Positions 11,111-25,000 of a DNA stretch of 64,000 nucleotides are shown here, in pieces. This DNA is from Cannabis sativa. Lineage: Eukaryota > Streptophyta > Magnoliopsida > Rosales > Cannabaceae. Under the pieces are notes generated by a model. That model did no database searches. It saw only the letters and a list, made by a program, of their open reading frames with translations, and was not told where the DNA came from. A program made the position numbers and the translations under genes. The stretch is taken from NCBI RefSeq assembly GCF_029168945.1, contig NC_083604.1, positions 33,785,686-33,849,685 of the forward strand, given 5' to 3'. The first letter of the stretch is position 1. Each line of letters opens with the position of its first letter.

Positions 11111-13332
11111 TGTAACACCCCAACTATCTTAGGCGTATTACGTGATTTTTAAACGTACTGTGCAGCTCGTTGCTAATCAACGAGGTTTATGGAAAAACGT
11201 GATTAACTAAAATTTTGCTTTTTCATTAAACTTATAAACCATTTTACAAAAAGTCTCGGGATCCCGATTTATAAAAATATTTACAAACGTTTTCACTGTT
11301 TAACTTTTACATCAAAATGAAAGTCGTCTAACGACAGTTACAAAATCTCAGCCATGCTGTCCCGAGGATCGTACGCTCCAGGCCTAACCGCCCCGACATG
11401 TACAATCTCATAAGCTCGCTCACGGTCCATCAGCAACTGCCTTGCCTTTACCTACACATGAAACTAAACTGTGAGTCGACGTACCCGCAAGAAAAGCATA
11501 ATAATATCATACATAAAACCGATCGCCGTGTCCAACACGATACCGAGTCCCGCCATCGCCATGTCCAACATGGTACCGAGCACTACCGCCATGTCCAACA
11601 TGGTACCGAGTTTTGAACGTTCGTGACTCGCACTTATTGACAAGTATCCTCCCGATTCGGCCGAACCGCCATACTCCGCCGCCGGTCATACTCCACAAGC
11701 ATCGACGGATAGGTCAATAAAGCACCGAACCACCAACCAAGTGTCACTGACGGCCGAACCTGGCCATACTCCGCTGGTCATACTCCAAATTCGTACCGAC
11801 GTGACAGGTTGGATGGTTCGAAGCCCTAAATACATATCTAATGTAATCTAGTGTGCTTCCTACATGCACGCTAAACATGTAATCTACATATGCATACCGT
11901 TATACTAATCTTACCCGGATTCCGATTTCGGTGCTGGCCAACCCCGACCGAATCAAGCCGACTACGGACATCGGCTCCTAAACCATAAAAACCACAACGC
12001 TATAAGTGACACGCTAAATCACTTCCCGGGGACTAAAACTCGAAACTAAAGGTTTCCCTATCGATAAAAAGCATGGCAATACCCCTAAAAACCCAAAAAC
12101 GAGGAAAACTAGGGTTCTGAAAAATCCCCCATCCGGAAGTCCGCGTTCCAACCGACCCGGCTTCGGGAAAATTCGAACCCCCATCCGACCCGGATAAGCT
12201 CAACCGGAATCTTGCCTCGCAAAGAACCAAAAATTCCCATATCTTGACCAATTCGAACCCAATTGTTCCCAAACTTTCCAGACCTCCTCTATAGGTCCCA
12301 AATAACAATTCTAGAGCATCAAACCTACCCAGAAATCCCACATGCAAAATTCACCATTGGAGCTCAAGCTTTGAGTTCCAAACTCAAGCTTGAGCAAAAC
12401 CACATAAACAAGCAATCCAGTAGCTTAATTCTACATAACTAAGCATATAATCACCTCAGAAAACATACAGAAACACCCAGCAACTTCACAGCAACATATT
12501 CACACATTTTCCTTCAAAAATCATACTTTTTCACATAAAAATTAAGAGCTTGAACAATCCTAACTAACAAGCATTCAAACAACTCAATCATCATCAAAAT
12601 AATCATGCTTTGAACCCTAGAAAAATAACAAAACCACAAAGAAGAATAAATACTAAAAACTCATGCATGCATCATCATTTTTCACATAGTTTTTCAAGAA
12701 ATTAAAGGAGGAGAGACATGAACCAACCTAGCTTGAGATGAACCCTAAGAGATGATGAACAACTAGCCAAAATCCAAGGAGAAAAATCCCCTCCTTGCTG
12801 CTCAAGGTTTGGCCGAAAGAGAGAGAGAGTTGTGAGTGTGTGTGAGTTTTTGAAATTTCCTTTAAATTGACTAAGTGTTTGAAATGAGGGAAAAAGGGAT
12901 TTATTAACATATTATTCATTTAATTTCAGCCAAGAAAAGAATAAATAAAATCAACATATAATTTCCATTTCATAAAGTCATATAAGACAAAATACTAATG
13001 GGGCAAAAAGACCATTTTGCCCCTCCACCATAAAATCATGCAAAACATACTAAAGGGGTATTTTTGGGACATTCTAAATTCCCGGCCATTCCCGACATTC
13101 CCAATGTCTAAAACCCGTCCCCAAAATACTAACATACTAAGTTGTGATTTCTACCGAGCCAAACGCCGCGTTCCAAAATACCGACACCGAAATACGAAAT
13201 ATAAACCGCCGATGACATAATTATGCATATCCGAATTCCATAAATAACAATGATATATTATTTAAATAGCTATAAATAATTTCCTGATTAACATAAATAA
13301 CTGCTAATTTAAATTAACTAAGCGGCTTTACA
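11111..13332 (-). mobile_element. E2 3' LTR (2222 bp)
   Basis: TGTAACACCC...GGCTTTACA. It is followed on the plus strand by ACTATCCCCCTTAAAAGG, the reverse complement of the polypurine tract. Long AT-rich stretches (about 12400-13080) match the partner LTR almost base for base. The GC-rich stretches do not. Confidence 0.87.
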
Positions 13333-16300
13333 ACTATCCCCCTTAAAAGGATTTCGTCCCCGAAATCTAACCCGAATAACTTCCGGATATTGAGCTCGCA
13401 TATCCGATTCTAGCTCCCAGTGGCTTCTTCCACCTTATCAAGCTTCTCCAGAGAACCTTGACCAACGCTATGGTCTTATTCCGAAGGACTTTATCCTTTC
13501 TATCCAGATCCGCACCGGCCGTTCCTCATAAGACATATCCGACCGAAGCCGAAGGCCCTCATAACCGAGTATATGAGAGGGTCTCAAACGTATTTTCTCA
13601 ACATTGAGACATGAAATACGTTGTGCACGCTCGATAAAGCCGAGGCAATGCTAACCGATATGCCACTGGACCTATCTCTCGAGAATCTCGAAAGGTCCCC
13701 GTAACTGGGGCATAACTTGCCTCTTTTCCCGAAACGTTTAATCCCCCTTCATCGAGATACTCGCAAAAACACATGGTCCCCTACTCTAACTCAACATCTC
13801 TACGTTTCTGGACCGCGTAACTCTTCTCGTCCGCTCCGGGAGGCAAGCATTCTAGCTTTTATCTTCTCTATTGCCTCGTTGGTCCGCCGAACCGACTCGA
13901 CCTAGGTATTTTCTCTCCCCCGTCTCATCCCAAAGGATAGGGGATCTACACTTCCCTACCGTACAACAAGCTCATAGGGTGCCATCCCTATCGTACTCGA
14001 TAACCGTTGTTATACGAGAACTCTATTAACGGTAGGTATTTACTCCACGAACCCTCAAAGTCCATAACACAGCTCTCCCGCATATCCTCCAATATCCGAA
14101 TTGTCCTTTCGACCGACCGTCCGTCCGAGGATGGAATGTCACGAATTTTAGCTTCGTACCCATTGCCCGTTGCAAACTTTGCCAAAATTTGAGGTGAATT
14201 TCGATCCCCGTCCGAAACTATAGACTTCACTCCCGTGAAGTCTCACTATCTCCCCGACATATAACTCGCCAACCGATCCACCGTAAACGTTGTCCCGACC
14301 GGCGAAAATGAGCAACATTTCGTAAATCGATCCACCACTACCCGCATGGAGTCATACATACCCGTGGTCCTAGGTAACCCGACAACAAAATCCATCGTAA
14401 TGTCCTCCCATTTCCATTCCGGCAGGTTGTAGGCCGCAACAACCCCCGTCGGTCTCTCGATGTTCACTTGATCTCGCCGACACGTGAGGCATCTCGAAAC
14501 GACCCTACCAAATTCTTCTTCATACCGCTCCACCCGTAGGTACTACGGTTTCAAGTCTTGGTACATCTTGGTGGTGCCGGGATGCGTAGAATATGGAGTA
14601 GAATGAGCCTCCTCAAAGATCTCGTTTCTCAAGTCCACACCGTTCGGACACAAACCCCGGCTTTATACAAAAGCATCCCACTATCCGACACTCGAAAAGT
14701 CTTTGGCTTGACTCACCAATACCTCATCTCGGATCTTCACTAACTCCGGATTCCGCCGTCCGAGCAACCTTATTCTTTCTACCGTATCGATTGCAGCGTT
14801 AAGTCGTGAAGCCGACCTACCACAAACCTCACGTCGGACTCCGACCATATCCTCTCGCTTAGCCGAGGTGAGATCCGAACCATGCTAGCCACTTGCCCGG
14901 ACCCTTCCCCGCTCGTGGCATCGGCCACTACATTGGCTTTCCCGGATGGTAAAGGATCTCGCAATCATAATCCTTCACTAACTCCAACCAACGCCTTTGT
15001 CTCATGTTCAAATCTTTCCGAGTAAAGAAATACTTGAGACTTTTATGGCTCGGATAGATCTCGCACTTCTCACCATACAAGTAATGCCGCCAAATCTTCA
15101 AGCAAAACCATCGCGCCAATTCTAAATCATGAGTCGGTATCGCCGTTCATAATCCTTTAACCGACGGGAGGCGTAAGCGATAACCCGATCGGCTTGCATC
15201 AATACGCACCCCCAAACCCCGTTTGATGCGTCACAATAGACCACGAACTTCTCCTCGTCCGAAGGCAAAGCTAGTACCGAGCAAGAATCAACCTCTCGTT
15301 TCAGCCCCGAAACTAGCTTCGCATTTATCCGACCGATAAATCGCCGATTCTCTTCGTGTAAGCTCGGTTAGGCATTGAAATTTTGGAGAACCCCTCCACG
15401 AACCTACTAGTAGTACCCAACTAACCCCAAGAAGCTTCGATCTCCGTCATCGTCTTCGGTCTCGCCAACTCCCCGACGGATTCGATCTTTCCGGATCCAC
15501 CTCGATCCCATCTTTACTCACTATGTGCCCCAGAAGGACACCCGAGACAACCGTAACTCACATTTCGAACTTGGCGTAGAGTCTATGTTCTCGAAGTCGT
15601 TGCGCACCATCCGAAGATGTAACTCATGCTCCTCTTCCCGATCGAGAGTACACGAGGATGTCGTCGATAAACACAATCACGCAGACATCGAGGAAATCCT
15701 TGAATACTCGTTCATCGTGTCCATGAATGCCGGCAGGAGCATTGGTTAGTCCGAATGACATAACCAGAACTCGTAGTGTCCATACTCTAGTGCGAAAACC
15801 GTCTTGAATGTCCTCCTCTGGATCCTCAACTCGATGATAACCCGAACGGAGATCAATCTTAGAAAAGACCGTCTTCCCCCGAAGCCGATCGAACAAGTCA
15901 TCGATCCTAGGTAATGGATATTTATTCTTCACCGTCGCCTTGTTCAACTCTCGTAGTCGATGCACATCCTCATAGATCCATCCTTCTTCTTCACGAACAA
16001 AACCGGGCTCCTCAGGTGACACACCGGGCCGAATGAACCCTATGTCAAGCAACCCCCGGAGCCGAATCTTTAACTCCTTAAGTTCACTGGAGCCATCCTA
16101 TACTGGCTTTAGAAACCTGGATCCACCCCTCGGTGCCAAGTCAATCACGAAGTCAATCTCCCGCCGAGGTGGTAACCCCGGAAGTTCTTCTAGAAAAACG
16201 TCCAAAAATTCCCCGAACCACACCGATGTCCTCTCGGCCGACGTGTCACCGGCCGAGGGTGTCCACCACCACGGCCGTAAACCCTAAGCACCCACCGTGC

Positions 16301-18007
16301 AATAATTCTCTCGCCGACATAGCCGAGATCACCGGATCCGAGATCCCCCGAACCGAACCCACAAATACGAACGGCTTCTTCACTTTCCGGTTGGAAGACC
16401 ACCATCTTCCTCTTGCAATCAATGCTCGCCGAATATTTAGATAGGAAATCCATTCCTAAAATAATATCAAATTCGACTAAGCTCATCTCTATCGATCAGC
16501 CGCTTAACTCTCTACCATCTATCCCGATTGGCATAGACCTAAACCACCTATTGGAGATAACCATTCTCCGCTGTGTAATGTGGTTCCAAACCCCGATTCA
16601 TATCTATCAAAGGGTCTACCCAACTTACTAAAGACTCGCCGCCACATAAGAACGTGTAGCCCCGTAATCAAAATGAAAGACCGAATAAAACGAGTCGTTA
16701 ATAAGAATCCGAACCCGTAACAACCGATGGGCTGGCATCCGCATCACCCCGCGTGATGGCGAATACCCCGGGCTGGAGTGGGTATCGCCGGAGCTTCCTT
16801 GCCTCCGGCCGAGCCGGGGACATTCCTCCCGGCTGCCCGTGCATGCCACAATGAAAGCATCCCCGCCTCGCACTCTCCCCGATGGTGCCTCTTGCAGATA
16901 GTGGCACCCTGGTAGGAGAATCGAGTCTCATTACCACCGTGACGACTCCCTCTCGTTCCGGTTCCCCCGAACCTCTGCTTCGACTCGAGCCGCCGGAAGC
17001 GTGGGTGCCCTCTTCCTTCGATCAATGGCCGAACCACTACTCCCCCGCTAAAGCCCGATGCAGAGGGGCAGTGAGCTCCGCCACTAATCGTGAGTACTAG
17101 CCGACTCGACATGCACCCCACCGCGCCCCTCGCCCGCAGCGTCTTCTCCACCATCCGAGCGCGTAGGTGGCGTCGTCGGCTGGTAATCATCGTGTCATGC
17201 CCGATCTCGGGATTCAACCCGTCCGTATACTTCTCCTTTCCGCCGAAGCTCGGCTCTAAGACAATACCCGAGGCTAACCTCGCCAACCCACAACCGAGTG
17301 GCACTCAAAGGACACTAATGTTCTCCCGCCGGGTCGTGAACGAATTCCTTCTCTGGCGCTTCTAACCGCCTCATCAGTACTCCTCGCGTTGAAAAGTTCC
17401 CTCGAACCTTTCCCATGTCATGGTGGCGACATCGTGAATCCGAGACACCATGTCCCACCATACTGTGGCATCCTCCCGGAACCGAAATGTGGCGCACACC
17501 ACTCGTCGCTGCTCGGTGACACCCATAAAGTTCAAAATTTCCGTGATCACCGTAAGCCACCGGCCGGCCGACACATCCGGACCTCCCAGAATACCGGAGG
17601 TGCTTCGCTTCCGAACCGCTCATATAAAGGTTCCAATCCGTGGGCCGCCACTACCATCTCTCGCCCGGGCAGCAGGGGCAAAGCGCCGGAACTACCGAAG
17701 ATCGGAACCGGCAGAGCACCCCGCCGTCTCAACCTCCGAATCTCGAGGTCTTGTTCTTCGATCCCGGCTTGCATCTCCGCAAACCGCAACTCCCGCCCGG
17801 GCTCCCGGACGGCCGGGGAGCTCAAGGCGCCCGTGGCGGTTCTCATCACCCCGACCACGAGCCCCGCTCGTGGACCTCTACCCCGCCCCTAGCAGTGGGG
17901 GAAACCGAGCTCCCTCTCCCCGATTCGACCCCACGAGTCGCCTCGACTCCCGTAGTCCGCCCGGCGTCCATCTAGTTAGAACCGCCTGCGAAACCAAGAG
18001 TTGGCAT
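13333..18007 (-). pseudogene. gag-pol: E2 gag-pol, heavily fragmented
   Basis: It is collinear with E1 gag-pol. In order on the minus strand: the gag start near 18007; gag fragments at 17858-17315; nucleocapsid/protease-linker fragments 17304-16190 (one reads [13 protein letters not shown]); RT fragment 16052-15624 with [11 protein letters not shown] and FIDDILVYS; RNase H fragment 15119-14928; zinc/integrase fragments 14533-13988. Frame is lost every few hundred bases through 1-2 nt indels. Many of these fall where E1 has CTG or CAG. The internal length (4919 nt) is only slightly shorter than in E1 (4965 nt). As written it encodes no functional protein, but it may be intact in reality. Confidence 0.75.
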
Positions 18008-18236
18008 ATCAGGTCGTATTCAAGGCGAGCTTACTAATGCCGCTTAATTTGGAAATTAGAAATGAAACATGCGCCTATTCTACTATCAGGCTACTAACAT
18101 GCTTCCTAACAAGCTTTTCTTTTTCATAACTGAATAAAATAAACTACTAAAGCAATAAAGGCTTACTGAACCGTGAACCGAGCTAACTGCTGATGATGAT
18201 TGTACATGTCGTGACGATCTTTCTAAGACAACTCGC

Positions 18237-18248
18237 GCTCTGATACCA
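18237..18248 (-). other. Primer binding site of E2 (initiator-Met tRNA)
   Basis: The minus strand reads TGGTATCAGAGC three bases after the LTR end GTTACA. This is the standard plant LTR-element primer site. Confidence 0.9.
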
Positions 18249-18251
18249 AAT

Positions 18252-20488
18252 TGTAACACCCCAACTATCTTAGGCGTATTACGTGATTTTTAAACGTACT
18301 GTGCAGCTCGTTGCTAATCAACGAGGTTTATGGAAAAACGTGATTAACTAAAATTTTGCTTTTTCATTAAACTTATAAACCATTTTACAAAAAGTCTCGG
18401 GATCCCGATTTATAAAAATATTTACAAACGTTTTCACTGTTTAACTTTTACATCAAAATGAAAGTCGTCTAACGACGCTTACAAAATCTCAAATGTGCCG
18501 TCCCGAGGATCGTACGCTCCAGGCCTAACCGCCCCCGACATGTACAATCTCATAAGCTCGCTCACGTCCATCAAAGAATCGCCTTGCCTTTACCTACACA
18601 TGAAACTAAACCGTGAGTCGACGTACCCGCAAGAAAAGCATAATAATATCATACATAAAACTCGACCGCCGTGTCCAACACGATACCGAGTCCCGCCATC
18701 GCCATGTCCAACATGGTACCGAGCACCATCACCGCTATGTCCAACATGGTACCGAGTTTTGAACGTTCCGTGGACGTGCTATTGACAAGTATCCTCCTCG
18801 ATCGGTCGAACCTACATACTCCGCCGCCGGTCATACTCCAGCTCCTGTACCGTACCGACGGATAGGTCAATAGACCGAACCACCAACCAAGTGTCACTGA
18901 CGGCCGAACCTGGCCATACTCCGCCGTCGGTCATACTCACTCGTACCGACGTGACAGGTTGGATGGTTCGAAGCCTAAATACATATCTAATGTAATCTAA
19001 AGGTGCTTCCTACATGCACGCTAAACATGTAATCTACATATGCATACCGTTATACTAATCTTACTCGGATTCCGATTTTGTGCCGACAACCCGACCTGAA
19101 TCGAAGCCGAACGGCTGGACATCGGCTCCTAAACCATAAAAACCACAACGCTATAAGTGACACGCTAAATCACTTCCTCGGACTAAAACTCGAAACTAAA
19201 GGTTTCCCTATCGATAAAAAGCATGGCAATACCCCTAAAAACCCAAAAACGAGGAAAACTAGTGGTTCGAAAAATCCCCCATCCGGAAAGTCCGCTGCCC
19301 AACCGAATTCCGCTCGGGAAAATCGAACCCCCATCCGGAATTCCGGATGCTCAACCGAATTCGGCTCGCAGCAAAGAACCAAAAATTCCCATATCTTGAC
19401 CAATTCGAACCCAATTGTTCCCAAACTTTCCGCACTCCTCCCATAGTCCCAAATAACAATTCTAGAGCATCAAACCTACCCGTAAATCCCACATGCAAAA
19501 TTCACCATTGGAGCCTGCTTTGAGTTCCAAACTCAAGCTTGAGCAAAACCACATAAACAAGCAATCCAGTAGCTTAATTCTACATAACTAAGCATATAAT
19601 CACCTCAGAAAACATACAGAAACACCCAGCAACTTCACAGCAACATATTCACACATTTTCCTTCAAAAATCATACTTTTTCACATAAAAATTAAGAGCTT
19701 GAACAATCCTAACTAACAAGCATTCAAACAACTCAATCATCATCAAAATAATCATGCTTTGAACCCTAGAAAAATAACAAAACCACAGCAGCAACAAATA
19801 CTAAAAACTCATGCATGCATCATCATTTTTCACATAGTTTTTTCAAGAAATTAAAGGAGGAGAGACATGAACCAACCTAGCTTGAGATGAACCCTAAGAG
19901 ATGATGAACAACTAGCCAAAATCCAAGGGGAAAAATCCCCTCCTTGCTGCTCAAGGTTTGGCCGAAAGAGAGAGAGAGTTGTGAGTGTGTGTGAGTTTTT
20001 GAAATTTCCTTTAAATTGACTAAGTGTTTGAAATGAGGGAAAAAGGGATTTATTAACATATTATTCATTTAATTTCAGCCAAGAAAAGAATAAATAAAAT
20101 CAACATATAATTTCCATTTCATAAAGTCATATAAGACAAAATACTAATGGGGCAAAAAGACCATTTTGCCCCTCCACCATAAAATCATGCAAAACATACT
20201 AAAGGGGTATTTTTGGGACATTCTAAATTCCCGGCCATTCCCGACATTCCCAATGTCTAAAACCCGTCCCCAAAATACTAACATACTAAGTTGTGATTTC
20301 TACTGAGCCAAACGCCGCGTTCCAAAATACCGGACACCGGAAATACGAAATATAAAAACTGCTGATGACATAATTATGCATATCTGAATTCCATAAATAA
20401 CAATGATAAATTATTTAAATAGCTATAAATAATTTCCTGATTAACATAAATAACTGCTAATTTCCAAATTAACTAAGCGGGCTTTACA
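18252..20488 (-). mobile_element. E2 5' LTR (2237 bp)
   Basis: TGTAACACCC...GGGCTTTACA, partner of 11111-13332. It keeps CAGCAGCAAC at 19785-19798 where the partner reads CAAAGAAGAAT. It also differs from it at most CTG-derived positions in 18660-18960 and 19260-19380. Confidence 0.87.
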
Positions 20489-20493
20489 GTCAT

Positions 20494-22060
20494 ACTCCAG
20501 CCTGTACCGACGTGACAGGGTTGGGTGGTTCGAAGCCAACATACATAACTAATGTAATCTAACAGGCTTCCTACATGCACGCTAAACATGTAATCTACAT
20601 ATGCATACTGTTATACTAATCTTACCTGGATTCCGAATTCAGGTGTGCCGGTCAACCTGACTGGAACTTTAGCTAAGCGGCGGATTACAGGCTCCTAAAC
20701 CATAAAAATCACAACGCTATAAGTGACACGCTAAATCACTTCCCGGGGACTTAAACTAGGAACTAAAAGTTTCCCTATCGATAAAAAGCATGGCAATACC
20801 CCCTAAAACATAAAAACGAGGAAAACACGGGTTCTGAAAATTCCCCAACCGGTAGACCGGTTCAGCAACCGGAATTTCGGTTCTGGGAATTACTGGACCC
20901 TCATCCGGAATTCCGGTTGCACAACCGGAATTCCGGTTCCTCGCAGGAATTTTTCAAAAATTCCTAACTCAATCAAATCAAACCCAATTCATTCCAAACC
21001 TTCCAGACCTGTTCTAAATACCCCCAAAGAACATTTTCAAAGCATTAAAATAACCCAGAAATCACAGATACGAAATTTGCCATTAAAGCTGAAGCTTTGA
21101 GTTCTAAACTCAAACTTGAGCAAATCCCTCTAACATGCATTCAAACCTGACTAAATCTACTAAAACAAGCATATTACAACCTCTGAAAACAAGTAAAACA
21201 TCAAGCAACAACCCAGCAACAGATTACACAATTTCTTTCAAAAATCATAGTTTTAGCTTAGAAAAATCATAACTTTAAACATGATAGTAAGCATGCATTA
21301 AAACCTAGATAATCCAATCATTTTAGACCTAATTAAGCTTCTGCAAACAACAAATAAACACAACAACAACAGCCATCCAAAACTACATGCAACCTATCAT
21401 TTTACTTCAAAAACTTCAAGAAACAAGATAAGAAGATTAGACAAAGGAATACCTCTTTAAAGATCACCCAACACTTGCTGAAAACTACAAGATTCACAAG
21501 GAAAAATCCCTTTTTCCTTGCTGCACAACCCAGCCAAAAAGGAGAGGGAAAGAGAGAAAGAGAGCTTTTCCAATTTCTATTTTTTTAAACTTAGTACTTT
21601 TTTGTAAAAAGAATAATGAATAAAAGGCACTTAACATAAACCATTTCTGCCAAATAAACATTAAAATAAATATTTAATTTTCAAATAATAAAGTCACTAA
21701 AAGACAAAACACTAATGGGGCAAAAAGACCATTTTGCCCCTCCACCTTAAAACCACATAAATCATACTAAAGGGGTATTTTTGGGAAATTCTAAATTCCC
21801 GGCCATTCCCGACATTCCCAATGTCTAATAAACCGCCCCAAACTAATAACATACTAAGCTGTGATTTCTACTGAGCCAAACGCCGAGTTCCAAAATACCG
21901 GGCACCGGAAATGCAAAATATGAAAACTACTGAATGACATAAAATGCATCACTGAATTCCATAAATAACAGCATAATAAATTATTTAAATGCCTATAAAT
22001 AATGTTCATAATTAATCATAAATAACTGCTAATTTCCAAATTAACTAAGCGGGCTTTACA
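20494..22060 (-). mobile_element. E1 3' LTR, second segment
   Basis: Continues the LTR interrupted at 11110 and ends GGGCTTTACA. It contains an array of 12-16 bp palindromes at 20847-20938 of the AACCGGAATTCCGGTT type. The two segments together are 2288 bp, close to the 2304 bp of the partner. Confidence 0.87.
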
Positions 22061-22080
22061 ACTATCCCCCCCTTAAAAGG
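22061..22080 (-). other. Polypurine tract of E1
   Basis: The minus strand reads CTTTTAAGGGGGGGATAGT directly before the 3' LTR start TGTAAAG. E2 has the equivalent at 13333-13350. Confidence 0.75.
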
Positions 22081-25000
22081 ATTTCGTCCCCGAAATCTAA
22101 CCTGAATAACTCTGGATATTGAGCTCTCATATCTGACTCTAGCTCCCAGGTGGCTTCCTCCACCTTGCTGTTTCTCCAGAGAACCTTGACCAATGCTATG
22201 GTCTTATTCCGAAGGACTTTATCCTTTCTATCCAGGATCTGCACTGGCTGTTCCTCATAAGTCATGTCTGGCTGTAGCTCAAGACTCTCATAACTGAGTA
22301 TATGAGAGGGATCTGAAACGTATTTTCTCAACATCGAGACATGGAATACGTTGTGAACTGCTGATAAGGCTGGAGGCAATGCTAACCGATATGCCACTTG
22401 GCCTATCTTCTCGAGAATCTCGAAAGGTCCTGTAAATCTATGGCATAACTTGCCTCTTTTCCCGAAACGTTTAATCCCCTTCATCGGAGATACCCGTAAA
22501 AACACATGGTCCCCTACTTGGAACTCAACATCTCTGCGTTTCGAATCTGCGTAACTCTTCTGTCTGCTCTGTGAGGCAAGCATTCTAGCTTTTATCTTCT
22601 CTATTGCCTCATTGGTCCGCTGCACTGACTCTGGACCTAGGTATTTCCTCTCCCCTGTCTCATCCCAGTGGATGGGAGATCTACACTTCCTACCGTATAA
22701 CAGTTCATAAGGAGCCATCCCTATCGTACTCTGATAACTATTGTTGTAAGAAAATTCTATCAATTAGATACTTATTCCATGAGCCTTCAAAGTCCATAAC
22801 GCAGGCTCTCAACATGTCCTCCAATATCTGAATTGTCTTTCGGACTGAGCATCTGTCTGAGGATGGAATGTTGTACGAAATTTCAGCTTGGTACCCATTG
22901 CTCGTTGCAAACTTTGCCAAAATTTGGAGGTGAATTTCGGATCCCTGTCCGAAACTATTGACTTCGGTACCCCGTGAAGTCTTACTATCTCTCTGACATA
23001 CAACTCTGCCAACTGATCCACTGTAAATGTTGTTCTAACTGGCAGAAAATGAGCAGATTTAGTAAATCGATCCACCACTACCCAGATGGAATCAAATAAA
23101 CCCGTGGTCCTAGGTAACCCGACCACAAAATCCATCGTGATATCCTCCCATTTCCATTCTGGTAGGTTTAGCGGCTGCAACAACCCTGCTGGTCTCTGAT
23201 GTTCAGCCTTAATCTGCTGACAAGTGAGGCATCTCGATACGAATTCTACCAAATTCTTCTTCATACCGCTCCACCAGAAGTACGGTTTCAAATCTTGGTA
23301 CATCTTAGTGGTGCCGGGATGCAGAGAATACGGGGTAGAATGAGCCTCCTCAAAGATTTCATTCCTAAGTTCCACACTATTCGGAACACAAACCCTGGCT
23401 TTATACAAAAGCATCCCACTGTCTGACACTGAAAAGTCCTTGGCTTGACCAGCCAACACCTCATCTCGGATCTTCACTAACTCTGGATCCGTCATCTGAG
23501 CGACTTTTATTCTTTCCAACAGATCAGATTGCAGCGTTAAGTTGTGAAGCTGACCTACCACAAACTCAATGCTAGATCTAACCATATCCTCTGCTAGCTG
23601 AGGTGAGATCTGAACCATACTAGCTACTTGCCCGGGACCCTTTCTGCTCAGGGCATCGGCCACTACATTGGCTTTTCCGGGGTGATAGAGGATCTCACAG
23701 TCGTAATCTTTAACTAACTCCAACCAACGCCTCTGCCTCATATTCAAATCCTTCTGAGTAAAGAAATACTTGAGACTTTTATGGTCGGTATAGATCTCAC
23801 ACTTTTCCCCGTAAAGATAATGCCGCCAAATCTTCAATGCGAAAACCACTGCAGCTAACTCTAGGTCATGAGTCGGGTATCGCTGTTCATAATCCTTTAA
23901 CTGACGGGAGGCATAAGCGATAACCCGATCGACTTGCATCAATACACACCCCAAACCCTGTTTGGATGCGTCACAATAAACTACGAACTTCTCCTTGTCT
24001 GAAGGCAAAGCTAGCACTGGAGCGGTAATCAACCTCTGCTTAAGCTCCTGGAAACTAGCTTCGCACTTGTCTGACCAAATAAATCGCTGATTCTTCTTTG
24101 TAAGCTCGGTTAGGGGCATTGAAATTTTTGAAAACCCTTCGACGAACCTACGGTAGTACCCAGCTAAACCTAAGAAGCTTCTGATCTCTGTCACTGTCTT
24201 CGGTCTCGGCCAATCCCTGACTGATTCAATCTTCCCGGGATCCACCTTGATCCCATCTTTGCTCACAATGTGCCCTAGGAAGGACACCTGAGATAGCCAG
24301 AACTCACATTTCTTGAACTTGGCATAAAGCTTATGTTCTCGAAGTCGTTGCAGTACCATTTGAAGATGTAACTCATGCTCCTCTTCTGATTGAGAGTACA
24401 CGAGGATGTCGTCGATAAACACAATCACACAGATATCGAGGAAATCCTTGAATACTCTATTCATCAAGTCCATGAATGCTGCAGGAGCATTGGTTAGTCC
24501 GAATGACATAACCAGAAATTCGTAATGTCCATACCTAGTGCGGAAATCCGTCTTCGGAATGTCCTCCTCTCGGATTCTCAACTGATGATAACCCGAACGG
24601 AGATCAATCTTAGAAAAGACTGTCTTCCCCTGAAGCTGATCGAACAAGTCATCGATCCTAGGTAATGGATATTTATTCTTCACCGTCAGCTTGTTCAATT
24701 CCCTGTAGTCGATGCACATCCTCATAGATCCATCCTTCTTCTTGACGAACAAAACCGGGGCTCCCCAGGGTGACACACTGGGCCGAATAAACCCTATGTC
24801 AAGCAACCCTTGGAGCTGAATCTTTAATTCCTTAAGTTCAGCTGGAGCCATTCTATACGGGGCTTTGGAAACCGGTTCCACCCCTGGTGCCAAATCTATC
24901 ACGAAGTCAATCTCCCGCTGAGGTGGTAACCCTGGAAGTTCTTCGGGAAAAACATCCAAAAATTCCCGAACCACTTTGATGTCCTCTGGCCGAATGGTAT

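Larger units (their letters stand above)
11111..20488 (-). mobile_element. Ty3/gypsy chromovirus element E2, nested in the E1 LTR
   Basis: Complete 9.4-kb minus-strand sister of E1: LTRs 11111-13332 and 18252-20488, internal 13333-18251, a perfect primer site and GTCAT duplications. Layout and non-CWG sequence follow E1 closely, yet the coding region is split into many short frames. The differences from E1, and between its own two LTRs, cluster at CTG and CAG sites, which appear as CCG, CG or other forms. For this reason the broken frames should not be taken at face value as old mutations. Confidence 0.88.

Noticed and set aside
17450..18037. 195-residue and other long plus-strand frames in E2
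   Set aside because: They are antisense to gag in a GC-rich stretch. They exist because frames were scrambled by the CWG-linked changes.
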